Positions 19,330-27,644 of a DNA stretch of 46,476 nucleotides are shown piece by piece (the first letter of the stretch is position 1; the number at the start of each line of letters is the position of its first letter). Where the stretch lies: positions 1 through 46,476 of the forward strand of contig NZ_BDBX01000048.1 of assembly GCF_001613205.1 (NCBI RefSeq), in the 5' to 3' direction. Below the pieces are notes generated by a model. That model saw only the letters and a program-made list of their open reading frames with translations, did not search any database and was not told where the DNA came from. A program made the position numbers and the translations under genes. This DNA comes from Nocardia sienata NBRC 100364. Its GTDB lineage: Bacteria; Actinomycetota; Actinomycetes; Mycobacteriales; Mycobacteriaceae.

Positions 19330-21942
19330 ATGTCTGCACCGGGGGTGCGCACCATCACGGTGCGCCATGATGGAACTGAACGAGTCTTCGATTCGAGTCA
19401 GCAGATCACTCTGGGCCGTGCGCCCGAGGTGACGCTGTTCGTCGACAGTCCACTGGTATCACGGGTCCACGCGATATTGGCCTGGCAGTCGGGGGCCTGG
19501 ATACTCACCGACAACGGGAGTACCAACGGGGTGTTCGTCGACGCTCGCCGGGTCGGCGGACCCGTCCCGATCGACCGGCCCACCCAGGTCCGCCTCGGTG
19601 ACGCCATCAGCGGCCCGCTGCTCTGGCTCGTTCCCTCCGGAGTCCCCCAGCAGCAACAGCAGCCGGCGCGGCCGCTCCCGCAGGCGCGTCCCGCCCAGCC
19701 ACAGCAGCGTCCCGCTCCACCGCCGCCGCGGCCACAGTCCGGCTCCCAGCCGCATATCGGACCACACGGGCAGCGCGGTCCGGCTCCGAGCCAGCCGTTG
19801 CCCGCGCAGGGTCCGGCAGCGCAGCAGTGGCCGCCGCCCGGTGGACAACCGCCCCGGCCACCGCAGGTCGCCACGGCGGCCCAGCCGCCTGTCGTCCCGC
19901 CGCAGCCGGCCAATGTGAACATGACCGCCAAGGCGAGCGTGGCGGCCGTTCCACCGGTCCGCCACCGCAACACCGAGGGGCCGATCGCCCGCGCCGACCG
20001 GATCCCGCCGGGGGGTCTGGCGATCGGGCGGACGTCGGACAACCAGATCGTCGTCAACGATCCGCTGGCCTCGCGTAAACACGCACGGCTGGTCGCCGGG
20101 GCCGAGGGCCTCGCCATCGAGGACCTCGGTTCGGCCAACGGAACATTCGTCAACGGTGTCCGGCAGCAGCGCACGGTGCTGCGCGAGCGCGACATCATCA
20201 CCATCGGCAATATCGACTTCGAGGTCCAGCAGGGCACGCTGGCGCACCGGCAGCGCCCGGTCGCCGAACAGGGCCTGGCCGTGCACGGTGTCGGATTCAC
20301 CGTCGAAGGCAACAAACAACTGCTCGTCGATGTGAACATGCAGGCCGCCCGCGGCACGCTGACCGCACTGATCGGTCCCTCCGGGGCGGGTAAGTCGACG
20401 CTGTCGCGGTTGATCGCGGGTAGTACCCATCCCTCCGGCGGTGCCGTGACCTTCGAAGGCCGTGACCTGCACGTGGAGTACGAGGCGCTGCGCTCCCGTA
20501 TCGGCATGGTGCCCCAGGACGATGTACTGCACCGGCAGCTCACCGTCCGGCAGGCGCTGGGTTTCGCCGCGGAACTGCGGCTTCCGCCCGACTCCTCCAA
20601 AGCCGACCGCCGCGAGGTGATCGACGGTGTGCTGCGCGAACTCTCGCTCACCGAACACGCCGACACCCGGGTCGACCGGCTCTCCGGCGGCCAGCGCAAA
20701 CGGGCGTCGGTCGCATTGGAACTGCTCACCGGGCCCTCGTTGCTGATCCTGGACGAACCGACCTCCGGCCTGGACCCGGCACTGGACCGCCAGGTCATGA
20801 TGATGCTGCGCGAACTGGCCGACGCCGGCCGGGTGGTGATCGTGGTCACCCACTCCGTGGCCTGCCTGGATATGTGCGACCAGGTGGTGCTGCTGGCGCC
20901 CGGCGGTAAAACCGCCTACGCCGGTAACCCGGCCGGCGTGGAAGCCGCGCTGGGAACCAGCGATTGGGCCAAGATCTTCGCCGATGTGGCGGCCAACCCG
21001 GACGCCGCGTTCGCGCATTACCGATCCCGGCAGGCGGCGCTGCCGCCTCCGCCGCCCCCCGCGGCACGGCAGAGCGGTGGCGGTTCGCCCCCGCAGTCGG
21101 GTGCCTGGAAACAGTTCTCCACGCTGGCGCGGCGGCAGTTGCGGCTGATCCTGGCCGACCGCGGCTATCTCGCCTTCCTGGTGCTGTTGCCGTTCGTGCT
21201 CGGGGGGTTGTCGCTGGTGGTACCGGGGCAGTACGGCTTCTCACCGCCGCCGCTCACCCAGACCGACGACGGAAACTTCGTCCGGGTCGGTAGCTCCGAA
21301 CCGCAGCAATTGCTGGTGGTGCTGATTCTCGGCGCCTGCTTCATGGGATCGACGCTCACCGTGCGCGATCTGGTCGGGGAGCGGACCATCTTCCTGCGCG
21401 AACGCGCGGTCGGTTTGCGGTCGGGGGCCTACCTGACAGCGAAGATCGTGGTCTTCAGTGTGGCCGCGCTACTGCAGTCGGGCGTGATGATCGGTTTCGT
21501 GCTGCTGGGTAAGAAGCGGCCGGAGGAAGGTTCGGCGCTGGCCGTCGGTGGCGCGGAACTCTATATAGATATCGCCGTCACCGCGATCGCGTGCGTGGTG
21601 TTCGGACTGCTGCTGTCGAGTCTGGCCAAATCGAGCGAACAGGTGATGCCGCTGCTGGTGGTGGCGATCATGGGTTTGCTGGTGATGGCCGGCGGCCTGA
21701 TCCCGGTGACCGACCGGGTGGTGCTGGAACAGATCTCGTGGTTGTTCCCCTCGCGCTGGGGCTACGCCGCGGCGGCGTCGACGGTGGATATTCGCTCACT
21801 GTTCGTCCAATCGCAACAGGATGCCTTCTGGGAACATACGCGTAGCGCATGGTTCCTGGACATCGGCTTGGTGGTGGCCATCACCGTGGTGCTGGCGCTG
21901 CTCACCTGGACCCGTCTGCGGCTGAAGAAGTCTGCGAGATGA
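19330..21942 (+). CDS. FHA-FHA-ABC exporter, Rv1747-like
   Basis: An 870-aa ABC-G-type half transporter. FHA1 lies at about residues 8-100 ('LGRAPEVTL', 'SRVHA', 'NGSTNGVFVD'), then a Pro/Gln-rich linker to about 225, and FHA2 at about 230-305 ('IGRTSDNQI', 'SRKHA', 'GSANGTFVNG'). The nucleotide-binding domain follows, with Walker A 'GPSGAGKST' (about 348), signature 'LSGGQRKR' (about 451) and Walker B 'LLILDEPTSGLD' (about 470). The C-terminal 250 residues hold six hydrophobic segments. Domain order and length (865 aa) match M. tuberculosis Rv1747, which is phosphorylated by PknF and linked to envelope lipid export. No kinase is adjacent here. No strong SD is seen before the ATG. Confidence 0.93.
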   Translation: MSAPGVRTITVRHDGTERVFDSSQQITLGRAPEVTLFVDSPLVSRVHAILAWQSGAWILTDNGSTNGVFVDARRVGGPVPIDRPTQVRLGDAISGPLLWLVPSGVPQQQQQPARPLPQARPAQPQQRPAPPPPRPQSGSQPHIGPHGQRGPAPSQPLPAQGPAAQQWPPPGGQPPRPPQVATAAQPPVVPPQPANVNMTAKASVAAVPPVRHRNTEGPIARADRIPPGGLAIGRTSDNQIVVNDPLASRKHARLVAGAEGLAIEDLGSANGTFVNGVRQQRTVLRERDIITIGNIDFEVQQGTLAHRQRPVAEQGLAVHGVGFTVEGNKQLLVDVNMQAARGTLTALIGPSGAGKSTLSRLIAGSTHPSGGAVTFEGRDLHVEYEALRSRIGMVPQDDVLHRQLTVRQALGFAAELRLPPDSSKADRREVIDGVLRELSLTEHADTRVDRLSGGQRKRASVALELLTGPSLLILDEPTSGLDPALDRQVMMMLRELADAGRVVIVVTHSVACLDMCDQVVLLAPGGKTAYAGNPAGVEAALGTSDWAKIFADVAANPDAAFAHYRSRQAALPPPPPPAARQSGGGSPPQSGAWKQFSTLARRQLRLILADRGYLAFLVLLPFVLGGLSLVVPGQYGFSPPPLTQTDDGNFVRVGSSEPQQLLVVLILGACFMGSTLTVRDLVGERTIFLRERAVGLRSGAYLTAKIVVFSVAALLQSGVMIGFVLLGKKRPEEGSALAVGGAELYIDIAVTAIACVVFGLLLSSLAKSSEQVMPLLVVAIMGLLVMAGGLIPVTDRVVLEQISWLFPSRWGYAAAASTVDIRSLFVQSQQDAFWEHTRSAWFLDIGLVVAITVVLALLTWTRLRLKKSAR

Positions 21943-22024
21943 GACAGGTGAACGGGCCGATCCGCCACCCCCGCCGCTGGTGGGTGGGGGCGGCGAGCGC
22001 GTCGTCCGCACACCAGGCACACTG

Positions 22025-23893
22025 ATGCCTGTGATGGTGCGAGTTGGGGCGGTACATCTCGGGTGGGATGTGGTGTCCGTGGCCGCGGGCGGATCCGGCG
22101 TGCCCATCCGCCCCGTACAGGTCGAGGGAAGCTACAATCCCCCCGCCTATCTGCTGGCCGACGCCTCCGGCCGGCTCTACACCGCCGCTGCGGACCGGCA
22201 GCGGCCCGATCTGGGGATGGCGATCCCCGATGTCCGCGATATCCTCGGGCATCCGCAGATCGTCATAGCCGGGGCGACCTGGCCCGCCGAACTGGTGTTC
22301 CGGGCCCGCCTCTACAACCCGCTGGCCGCGATGGGGACCTATCTGCGGGGTAAACCCGATGTGGTCGCGTTGCCGTATCCCGACGACTGGCCGGATCCGA
22401 AGATCGACGCCTACGCCCAGCTGGTCGAGCAACTCGACGTCGAAGTGGAGCCGATCCCGGAATCGATCGCGCTGTCGGGCTATGTCCGCGCCCTCGGCCT
22501 GGTCCGGCCGCCCGATCCCGCCCTGCCCGAAGGAGTGGGGGCCACCGCGGTCCATTTCGACGGGCGGGTCGCGGACGGCCGGGCGAATGTGCTGGTGGTC
22601 GCGGTACACGGGGACGAGGAGCGGCCCACCGAATCGGTGTATGTGCCGATCGACCCCGAATCGATCCGCGATCCCCGCGTCGCCGACGACACGGTGATCG
22701 AGGTGATGGCCGCGGCCCGTTCCATCGGAGCGGACAATTCGACGGTCCTGCTCGCCGGGCAGGTGGTGTTCAACGAGACCCTGCGGTTCGCCTTCCGTAA
22801 CCATCTGGGGCAGCGCCTGAAGAAGGCCGAACATCCCATGCACGCGCTGGTTCTCGGCGCCACCCATCTCTTGATCAGCGAAAACGAAGACGACGAGGAG
22901 GAGTCGGCGCCTTACCCGCCGCCCCCGCCGAATGCCGTGGGGCAGCCGGAACGCGCCGCGAACCACACGGCTCCCGGCCACCTCCCGGCCGGAGGAGCGA
23001 ACGGGACTGTTCCCGGACAGAGCCTGCCGCCCGGCGCGTACCGGCCCGCACCCGGTCCATATCCGCCGGGGCCGGGTCCGAACCCGCAGGCGTCGGGTCC
23101 ACAGGCGGCGCCGCCGGCCCCGCCCGGCCCGAATACACCGCGTCCCGGTCCGGAGCAGTCCGGGCCGGGGGGCCCGATGACGGGCGGGCCGGCGGCACCG
23201 CAACCAGGGTGGTCCGCCTCCTCGCCCTACGGTCCGACCGCACAGCCGGACCAGGATGCCACGGTGAAGGTCGATCGTGGGGAGTTGCCGCCACCGATCT
23301 CGGGACCGGCCAGCCGGTTCACCCGGCCACCGGATCCGGAGACCGGTGCCCAAGCCGCGATATCCCCGGAGCCCGGCCGGCCCGGGCCCGCGGGTGGTCC
23401 GCGGCCCGGCCCGGGGCCGGAGGGTGACCGGGGCAAGGGCAAACTCTGGAACAAGATGAAGGACAATTTGTTCGGCGCCCACGCCGTCATCGGTGTGGCC
23501 GCGCTCGCCGCCACGGCATGGGGTGTGGCCGGGGCGGGGACCGCGCATGCCGACGCCGGATCCGAACCGGTGATCAACGCGACAGCGGCGCCCGGTGCCT
23601 CCGGGATCACCGCGACGGCCGGGTGTGTGCCCATGCCACGCGTCACCGTCGAACCGCGCGGCCGGTCCGCCCCCGGTGCCGGAGAAACCGACGATAACGC
23701 TGGTCACCCGCTGTATGCCCGCGTCCCCACGGCCCCCGGTCCCGACGATTCCGTCCGCCGGTCCGCGCCGGAACCCGGAGTCTCGGCCGAACCCGATCCG
23801 GCCGAATGCGCGGAACCCGGTATCGACACCCTGCGCTATCTGGTGCCCGGTCTGCCGGGTATCGCCGATCCGGGCCCCCCGATCGATATCTGA
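22025..23893 (+). CDS. Actin/Hsp70-fold N-domain with Pro-rich region and membrane anchor
   Basis: A 622-aa protein. The first 300 residues look like a divergent Hsp70/actin fold: 'VRVGAVHLGWDVVSVA' resembles phosphate-1, 'DVVALPYPDDWPDPKIDAYA' followed by 'EPIPESIALSGYVRALG' resembles the 'VPAYF...NEPTAAALAYG' stretch of Hsp70, and 'STVLLAGQVVFNETLR' sits where adenosine binding would be. An acidic turn ('ENEDDEEES') leads to about 200 residues rich in Pro and Gly, then a predicted transmembrane segment (about residue 500) and a short extracytoplasmic tail with three cysteines. It resembles T7SS-associated actin-fold proteins (Rv3446c-type), but that is tentative. It follows the FHA-ABC gene by 82 bp, perhaps in one operon. 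The start codon is uncertain (22025 or 22034). Confidence 0.6.
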   Translation: MPVMVRVGAVHLGWDVVSVAAGGSGVPIRPVQVEGSYNPPAYLLADASGRLYTAAADRQRPDLGMAIPDVRDILGHPQIVIAGATWPAELVFRARLYNPLAAMGTYLRGKPDVVALPYPDDWPDPKIDAYAQLVEQLDVEVEPIPESIALSGYVRALGLVRPPDPALPEGVGATAVHFDGRVADGRANVLVVAVHGDEERPTESVYVPIDPESIRDPRVADDTVIEVMAAARSIGADNSTVLLAGQVVFNETLRFAFRNHLGQRLKKAEHPMHALVLGATHLLISENEDDEEESAPYPPPPPNAVGQPERAANHTAPGHLPAGGANGTVPGQSLPPGAYRPAPGPYPPGPGPNPQASGPQAAPPAPPGPNTPRPGPEQSGPGGPMTGGPAAPQPGWSASSPYGPTAQPDQDATVKVDRGELPPPISGPASRFTRPPDPETGAQAAISPEPGRPGPAGGPRPGPGPEGDRGKGKLWNKMKDNLFGAHAVIGVAALAATAWGVAGAGTAHADAGSEPVINATAAPGASGITATAGCVPMPRVTVEPRGRSAPGAGETDDNAGHPLYARVPTAPGPDDSVRRSAPEPGVSAEPDPAECAEPGIDTLRYLVPGLPGIADPGPPIDI

Positions 23894-24045
23894 GCAGCGT
23901 CCGGGCGGTTTCCCGGTCGCGATACCCGGCTGGTATCGTGACCGGCTGGTGTGTGGAACGCCGAGGCCCGGGTCTCAACCGGCCGCCGGGAACCCCTCGA
24001 CCACACACCGGGGCCGGCAGCATCGACGACAGACAGGGAAGCACT

Positions 24046-24485
24046 GTGCCTACGTACAGCCCGAAGGCGGGTGACGTGACCCGGCAGTGGTACGTCATCG
24101 ACGCCACTGACGTAGTGCTCGGCCGTCTTGCCGTGCAGGCAGCGAATCTGCTGCGCGGTAAGCACAAGCCGACCTACGCACCGCATATGGATGGTGGCGA
24201 TTTCGTCATCATCATCAACGCCGACAAGGTCGCCATCAGCGGCAACAAGCGGCAGGACAAGCTCATCCACCACCACTCCGGGCATCCCGGTGGCCTGAAG
24301 TCCCGCACTGTCGGCCAGGTGCTGGACACGCGCCCCGACCGCCTGGTGGAGAAGGCCGTCAAGGGCATGATCCCCAAGAACAAACTCGGCAACGCGATCG
24401 CCGGCAAGCTGAAGGTGTACGCGGGCCCGAACCATCCGCATGCCGCTCAGCAGCCCGTTCCGTTCGAGATCAAGCAGGTGGCCCA

Positions 24486-24489
<4 letters not shown>
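24046..24489 (+). CDS. rplM: 50S ribosomal protein L13
   Basis: A 147-aa ribosomal protein of the large subunit, near-identical in pattern to mycobacterial L13: start 'MPTYSPKAGDVTRQWYVID', core 'GRLAVQAANLLRGKHKP', 'HHSGHPGGLKSRTVGQVL' and end 'QQPVPFEIKQVAQ'. The GTG at 24046 with AGGGAA upstream is the true start; the frame stays open upstream but carries no homologous residues. It overlaps the rpsI start (GTGA), as is usual for this pair. Confidence 0.98.
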
Positions 24490-24998
<509 letters not shown>

Positions 24999-25015
24999 TA
25001 TCGCCGATGTCGGCT

Positions 25016-25095
25016 GTCCACCCGCCGCGTGCGGGTGGACGAGCCGGTGTCGGTTCCGAGAGCAGGCGACCGGCCGGAGTCCGGTCGCCTGCTCT
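25016..25095 (+). terminator. Tandem hairpins after rpsI
   Basis: Hairpin 1 is GTCCACCCGC (25016-25025) with GCGGGTGGAC (25031-25040), a perfect 10-bp stem. Hairpin 2 is AGAGCAGGCGACCGG (25059-25073) with CCGGTCGCCTGCTCT (25081-25095), a perfect 15-bp stem with a 7-base loop. Neither is followed by a clear U-tract, as is common in actinobacteria. They separate the ribosomal operon from glmM, about 100 bp before the glmM start. Confidence 0.75.
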
Positions 25096-25193
25096 CGTGC
25101 TATATCTACCGCGGTGTTCGCCGGCCGGCCGTTCCGAGGGCAGTTCCGGCAGGCGTCGTCGCGCGCTGTGGACTCACTGACGAGGGGCAAGGT

Positions 25194-26579
25194 ATGGGAC
25201 ATCTGTTCGGCACCGACGGCGTGCGCGGGCTCGCCAACGATGCGTTGAGCCCGGAGTTGGCGTTACGGGTTGCCGAGGCGGCGGCGCAGGTACTGGGCGT
25301 GGACCTGCACACGGGTCACCGCAAGGTCGCGGTGGTGGGGCGGGATCCACGCGCCAGCGGAGAGATGCTGGAGGCCGCGGTGACCGCGGGCCTGACCGCC
25401 GCCGGAATGGATGTGTTGCCGGTCGGCGTGCTGCCCACCCCGGCCGTCGCCTACCTGACCGGTCTGTACGACGCGAGCCTGGGCGTGATGATCTCCGCCT
25501 CGCACAATCCCATGCCGGACAATGGCATCAAGATCTTCGCGGCGGGTGGGCACAAGCTCGAGGACGCCGTCGAGGAACGTATCGAGGCCCGGGTGGCCTC
25601 CGGTGCGTCCGACCGTCCCACGGGCGCGGCGATCGGGCGGGTACTCGGCGCCGCCGGGGCGCGGCAACCCGGTACGGACCTGCCCGACCAGTTCAGTGTG
25701 GGCGGGACCCATGAGCGCTATATCGAGCATCTGGTGGAGGCCACCGGACAGGACCTGAGCGGACTGACCGTCGTCGTGGACTGCGCCCACGGCGCCGCGT
25801 CGGAGGTCGGGCCGGCCGCCTACCGGGAAGCCGGTGCCCGGGTCATCGCCATCAACGCGGACCCGGACGGGCTCAATATCAATGCCGGCTGCGGGTCGAC
25901 CCATATCGAACAGGTGCAGCGCGCGGTCCGGGAACACGGGGCCGATCTGGGTCTGGCCCACGACGGCGACGCCGACCGCTGCCTGGCGGTGGACGCCGCG
26001 GGCGAAGTGGTGGACGGTGACGCCATCATGGCGATCCTGGCCATCGGTATGCGCGACGCCGGAACTCTGGCCGGCAACACCCTCGTCGCCACCGTGATGA
26101 GCAATCTGGGGTTGCATCTGGCGATGCGCGCGGCCGGAATCACCGTGCGCACCACCGGAGTCGGTGACCGTTACGTCCTCGAGGAACTGCGGGGCGGCGG
26201 TTACACCCTCGGCGGGGAACAGTCCGGCCACGTTGTCTTCCCGCGCCACGGCACCACCGGCGACGGCATCCTCACCGGCTTGCAGCTGATGGCGCGGATG
26301 TCGCGCACCGGCGCGCCCCTGGCCGAGCTGGCGAAGGTGATCCACAAGGTCCCGCAGGTACTGGTGAACGTCCCGGTCACGGACAAGGTCGCGGTCACCG
26401 CCGACTCCGGGGTCCTCGAGGCGGTCCGTGCCGCCGAGGAGCAGCTCGGGGAGACCGGGCGGATCCTGCTGCGTCCCAGTGGCACCGAACAGCTGGTCCG
26501 GGTGATGGTGGAAGCCGAGGATCACGACCGGGCCGAGCAGCTCGCCGAGGACCTCGCGAAGCTGGTCGCGGCGGTCTGA
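25194..26579 (+). CDS. glmM: Phosphoglucosamine mutase GlmM
   Basis: A 461-aa enzyme converting glucosamine-6-phosphate to glucosamine-1-phosphate, the step after GlmS in UDP-GlcNAc and peptidoglycan synthesis. The start is 'MGHLFGTDGVRGLAN'. The phospho-serine is S103 in 'MISASHNPMPDNGIKIF', the metal loop 'HDGDADRCLAV', the sugar-binding loop 'GGEQSGHVVF' and the phosphate loop 'LLRPSGTEQLVRVMVEA'. Start at 25194 with GGGGCAAGGT upstream; an open frame to 25029 carries no homology and would run through the terminator. The rplM-rpsI-glmM order is conserved in actinobacteria, and glmS lies 16 kb downstream in the same window. Confidence 0.97.
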   Translation: MGHLFGTDGVRGLANDALSPELALRVAEAAAQVLGVDLHTGHRKVAVVGRDPRASGEMLEAAVTAGLTAAGMDVLPVGVLPTPAVAYLTGLYDASLGVMISASHNPMPDNGIKIFAAGGHKLEDAVEERIEARVASGASDRPTGAAIGRVLGAAGARQPGTDLPDQFSVGGTHERYIEHLVEATGQDLSGLTVVVDCAHGAASEVGPAAYREAGARVIAINADPDGLNINAGCGSTHIEQVQRAVREHGADLGLAHDGDADRCLAVDAAGEVVDGDAIMAILAIGMRDAGTLAGNTLVATVMSNLGLHLAMRAAGITVRTTGVGDRYVLEELRGGGYTLGGEQSGHVVFPRHGTTGDGILTGLQLMARMSRTGAPLAELAKVIHKVPQVLVNVPVTDKVAVTADSGVLEAVRAAEEQLGETGRILLRPSGTEQLVRVMVEAEDHDRAEQLAEDLAKLVAAV

Positions 26580-26585
26580 ACCGGT

Positions 26586-26616
26586 CCGCGGCTCAGGGTG
26601 GATCCCTGAGCCGCGG
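26586..26616 (+). terminator. Terminator of glmM
   Basis: CCGCGGCTCAGGG (26586-26598) pairs perfectly with CCCTGAGCCGCGG (26604-26616), loop TGGAT, 6 bases after the glmM stop. A strong intrinsic-type hairpin without a U-run. Confidence 0.8.
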
Positions 26617-26717
26617 CCCCCGGAAATCAGGGTGCGGATCGGTAGCGCTGCCGATGCGGGCCGCCGGGGTGGGTGGGGATAGTGGACGGTGTAGCAACCG
26701 CGATCGAAAGGACCGCC

Positions 26718-26909
26718 ATGACCGCCCCCGCCCGCCGTTTCACCCTCTCCTCCACCGATAAGTGGATCGGTGGAGTCTGCGGTGGTATCGCCGAATACTT
26801 CGGCTGGAGCTCCGGGATCGTCCGGCTGCTGTTCGTTGTGTCCTGTGTGCTGCCCGGCCCGCAGTTCCTCGTCTACCTGGCGCTGTGGATCTTCATGCCG
26901 AAGCGCTGA
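26718..26909 (+). CDS. PspC-domain membrane protein
   Basis: A 63-aa single-domain PspC protein. The motif 'WIGGVCGGIAEYFGW' (about residues 17-31) is diagnostic, followed by 'RLLFVVSCVLPGPQFLVYLALWIFMPKR' with one or two membrane segments. Such proteins sense or buffer envelope stress, in larger relatives by binding PspA or as sensor-kinase inputs. ATG at 26718 has AAAGGACC upstream. It is monocistronic, bounded by hairpins on both sides, and is the last core gene before the T7SS island. Confidence 0.88.
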   Translation: MTAPARRFTLSSTDKWIGGVCGGIAEYFGWSSGIVRLLFVVSCVLPGPQFLVYLALWIFMPKR

Positions 26910-26960
26910 TCACGCCGGCCCGGCGCCGGTAGTTCCCGTACCCCCATACCCACATCGTCG

Positions 26961-26993
26961 GCAGCCCCGTTCCCATCCCGGGAGCGGGGCTGC
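26961..26993 (+). terminator. Hairpin after pspC gene
   Basis: GCAGCCCCGTTCCC (26961-26974) pairs with GGGAGCGGGGCTGC (26980-26993) with one G-U wobble and a 5-base loop, followed by GCTGTCTTG. It lies 51 bases past the PspC stop and marks the left edge of the island. The remaining part to 27324 (about 330 bp) shows no credible gene and presumably holds the promoter for the EspC-like gene. Confidence 0.7.
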
Positions 26994-27324
26994 GCTGTCT
27001 TGCCCGGGATGCGAAGATGGGCAGCAATATTCCCGCGGTCGACCAGTGGAGCCAAGAAGAATCCATGCCTGGATCAGGAGAGTTCCGCGGTATCGGTATG
27101 CCGAGTTTCGGAGCATCCTCGTGGCTGGGTGGAAGTACCACCGCAAACCGGACGGGACCGGGGACCGGCGGCAGACGGACAAGGGGGCAGTGGGGGAGGT
27201 ATCGGAGTGTCGGCCGCGCGGGTACGACGGAACCGATGCGCGTGCGACTGCGTCGAAACGGGTAGGAAGAGCACCGCAGGGCCGATCAGGGGCCACCCAA
27301 GCGGGGCGGACGGAGGGGAGACCC

Positions 27325-27642
27325 ATGAGTACGGGCGATCAGACGGTCGGCATGCAGGGTGACGCGCTGGTGAGTCTGGCGAACAACATGCGTACCAGTG
27401 CCGAGGTGGTGAAGGGACAGGTTCAGGGTGTTGCCGGCAATATGGTCGGGCCCGCTGATACCGGGTTCGCGTACAAAACGCAGGGAGATGTAATCCACTC
27501 GGGTCTCGAGGTGGTGCAGCAATGGCTGAACGACTGGTCCGAGGCCACGCAGCTCACCGCGGATGCCATGGGGCAGACCGTGATCGAGATGTCGACTGTG
27601 GACAAGGAGAACTCCGATAACACCCAGCAGGCCGGGAGCTGA
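27325..27642 (+). CDS. EspC-like/ESX-type T7SS substrate
   Basis: A 105-aa alpha-helical protein of the size and pattern of EspC-family (T7SS_ESX_EspC) substrates: a first amphipathic helix ('ALVSLANNMRTSAEVVKGQVQG'-like), a turn 'GPADTGFAYKTQGD', then a second helix containing 'QQWLNDWSEATQLTADAMGQTV' and a charged tail with 'STVDKENSD'. The tail occupies the position of the family's YxxxD export motif, but the tyrosine is replaced. ATG at 27325 is preceded by GGAGGGGAG. It ends 2 bp before the next start, so the two are almost certainly co-translated and perhaps co-secreted. Confidence 0.7.
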   Translation: MSTGDQTVGMQGDALVSLANNMRTSAEVVKGQVQGVAGNMVGPADTGFAYKTQGDVIHSGLEVVQQWLNDWSEATQLTADAMGQTVIEMSTVDKENSDNTQQAGS

Positions 27643-27644
27643 CC

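Noticed and set aside
21902..23707. 601-codon frame antisense to the actin-fold protein gene
   Set aside because: The product is low-complexity Arg/Gly/His, and the plus-strand frame has coherent domains and codon bias.
21980..23893. ESX-4 core locus next to rplM as in mycobacteria
   Set aside because: No eccB, eccC, eccD, mycP or esxT/esxU-like gene lies upstream of rplM in this window; only the tentative Rv3446c-like protein is there.
27000..27324. Small plus-strand frames upstream of the EspC-like gene
   Set aside because: Products are Gly/Arg/Thr-rich without a recognisable pattern, and no SD supports a start.
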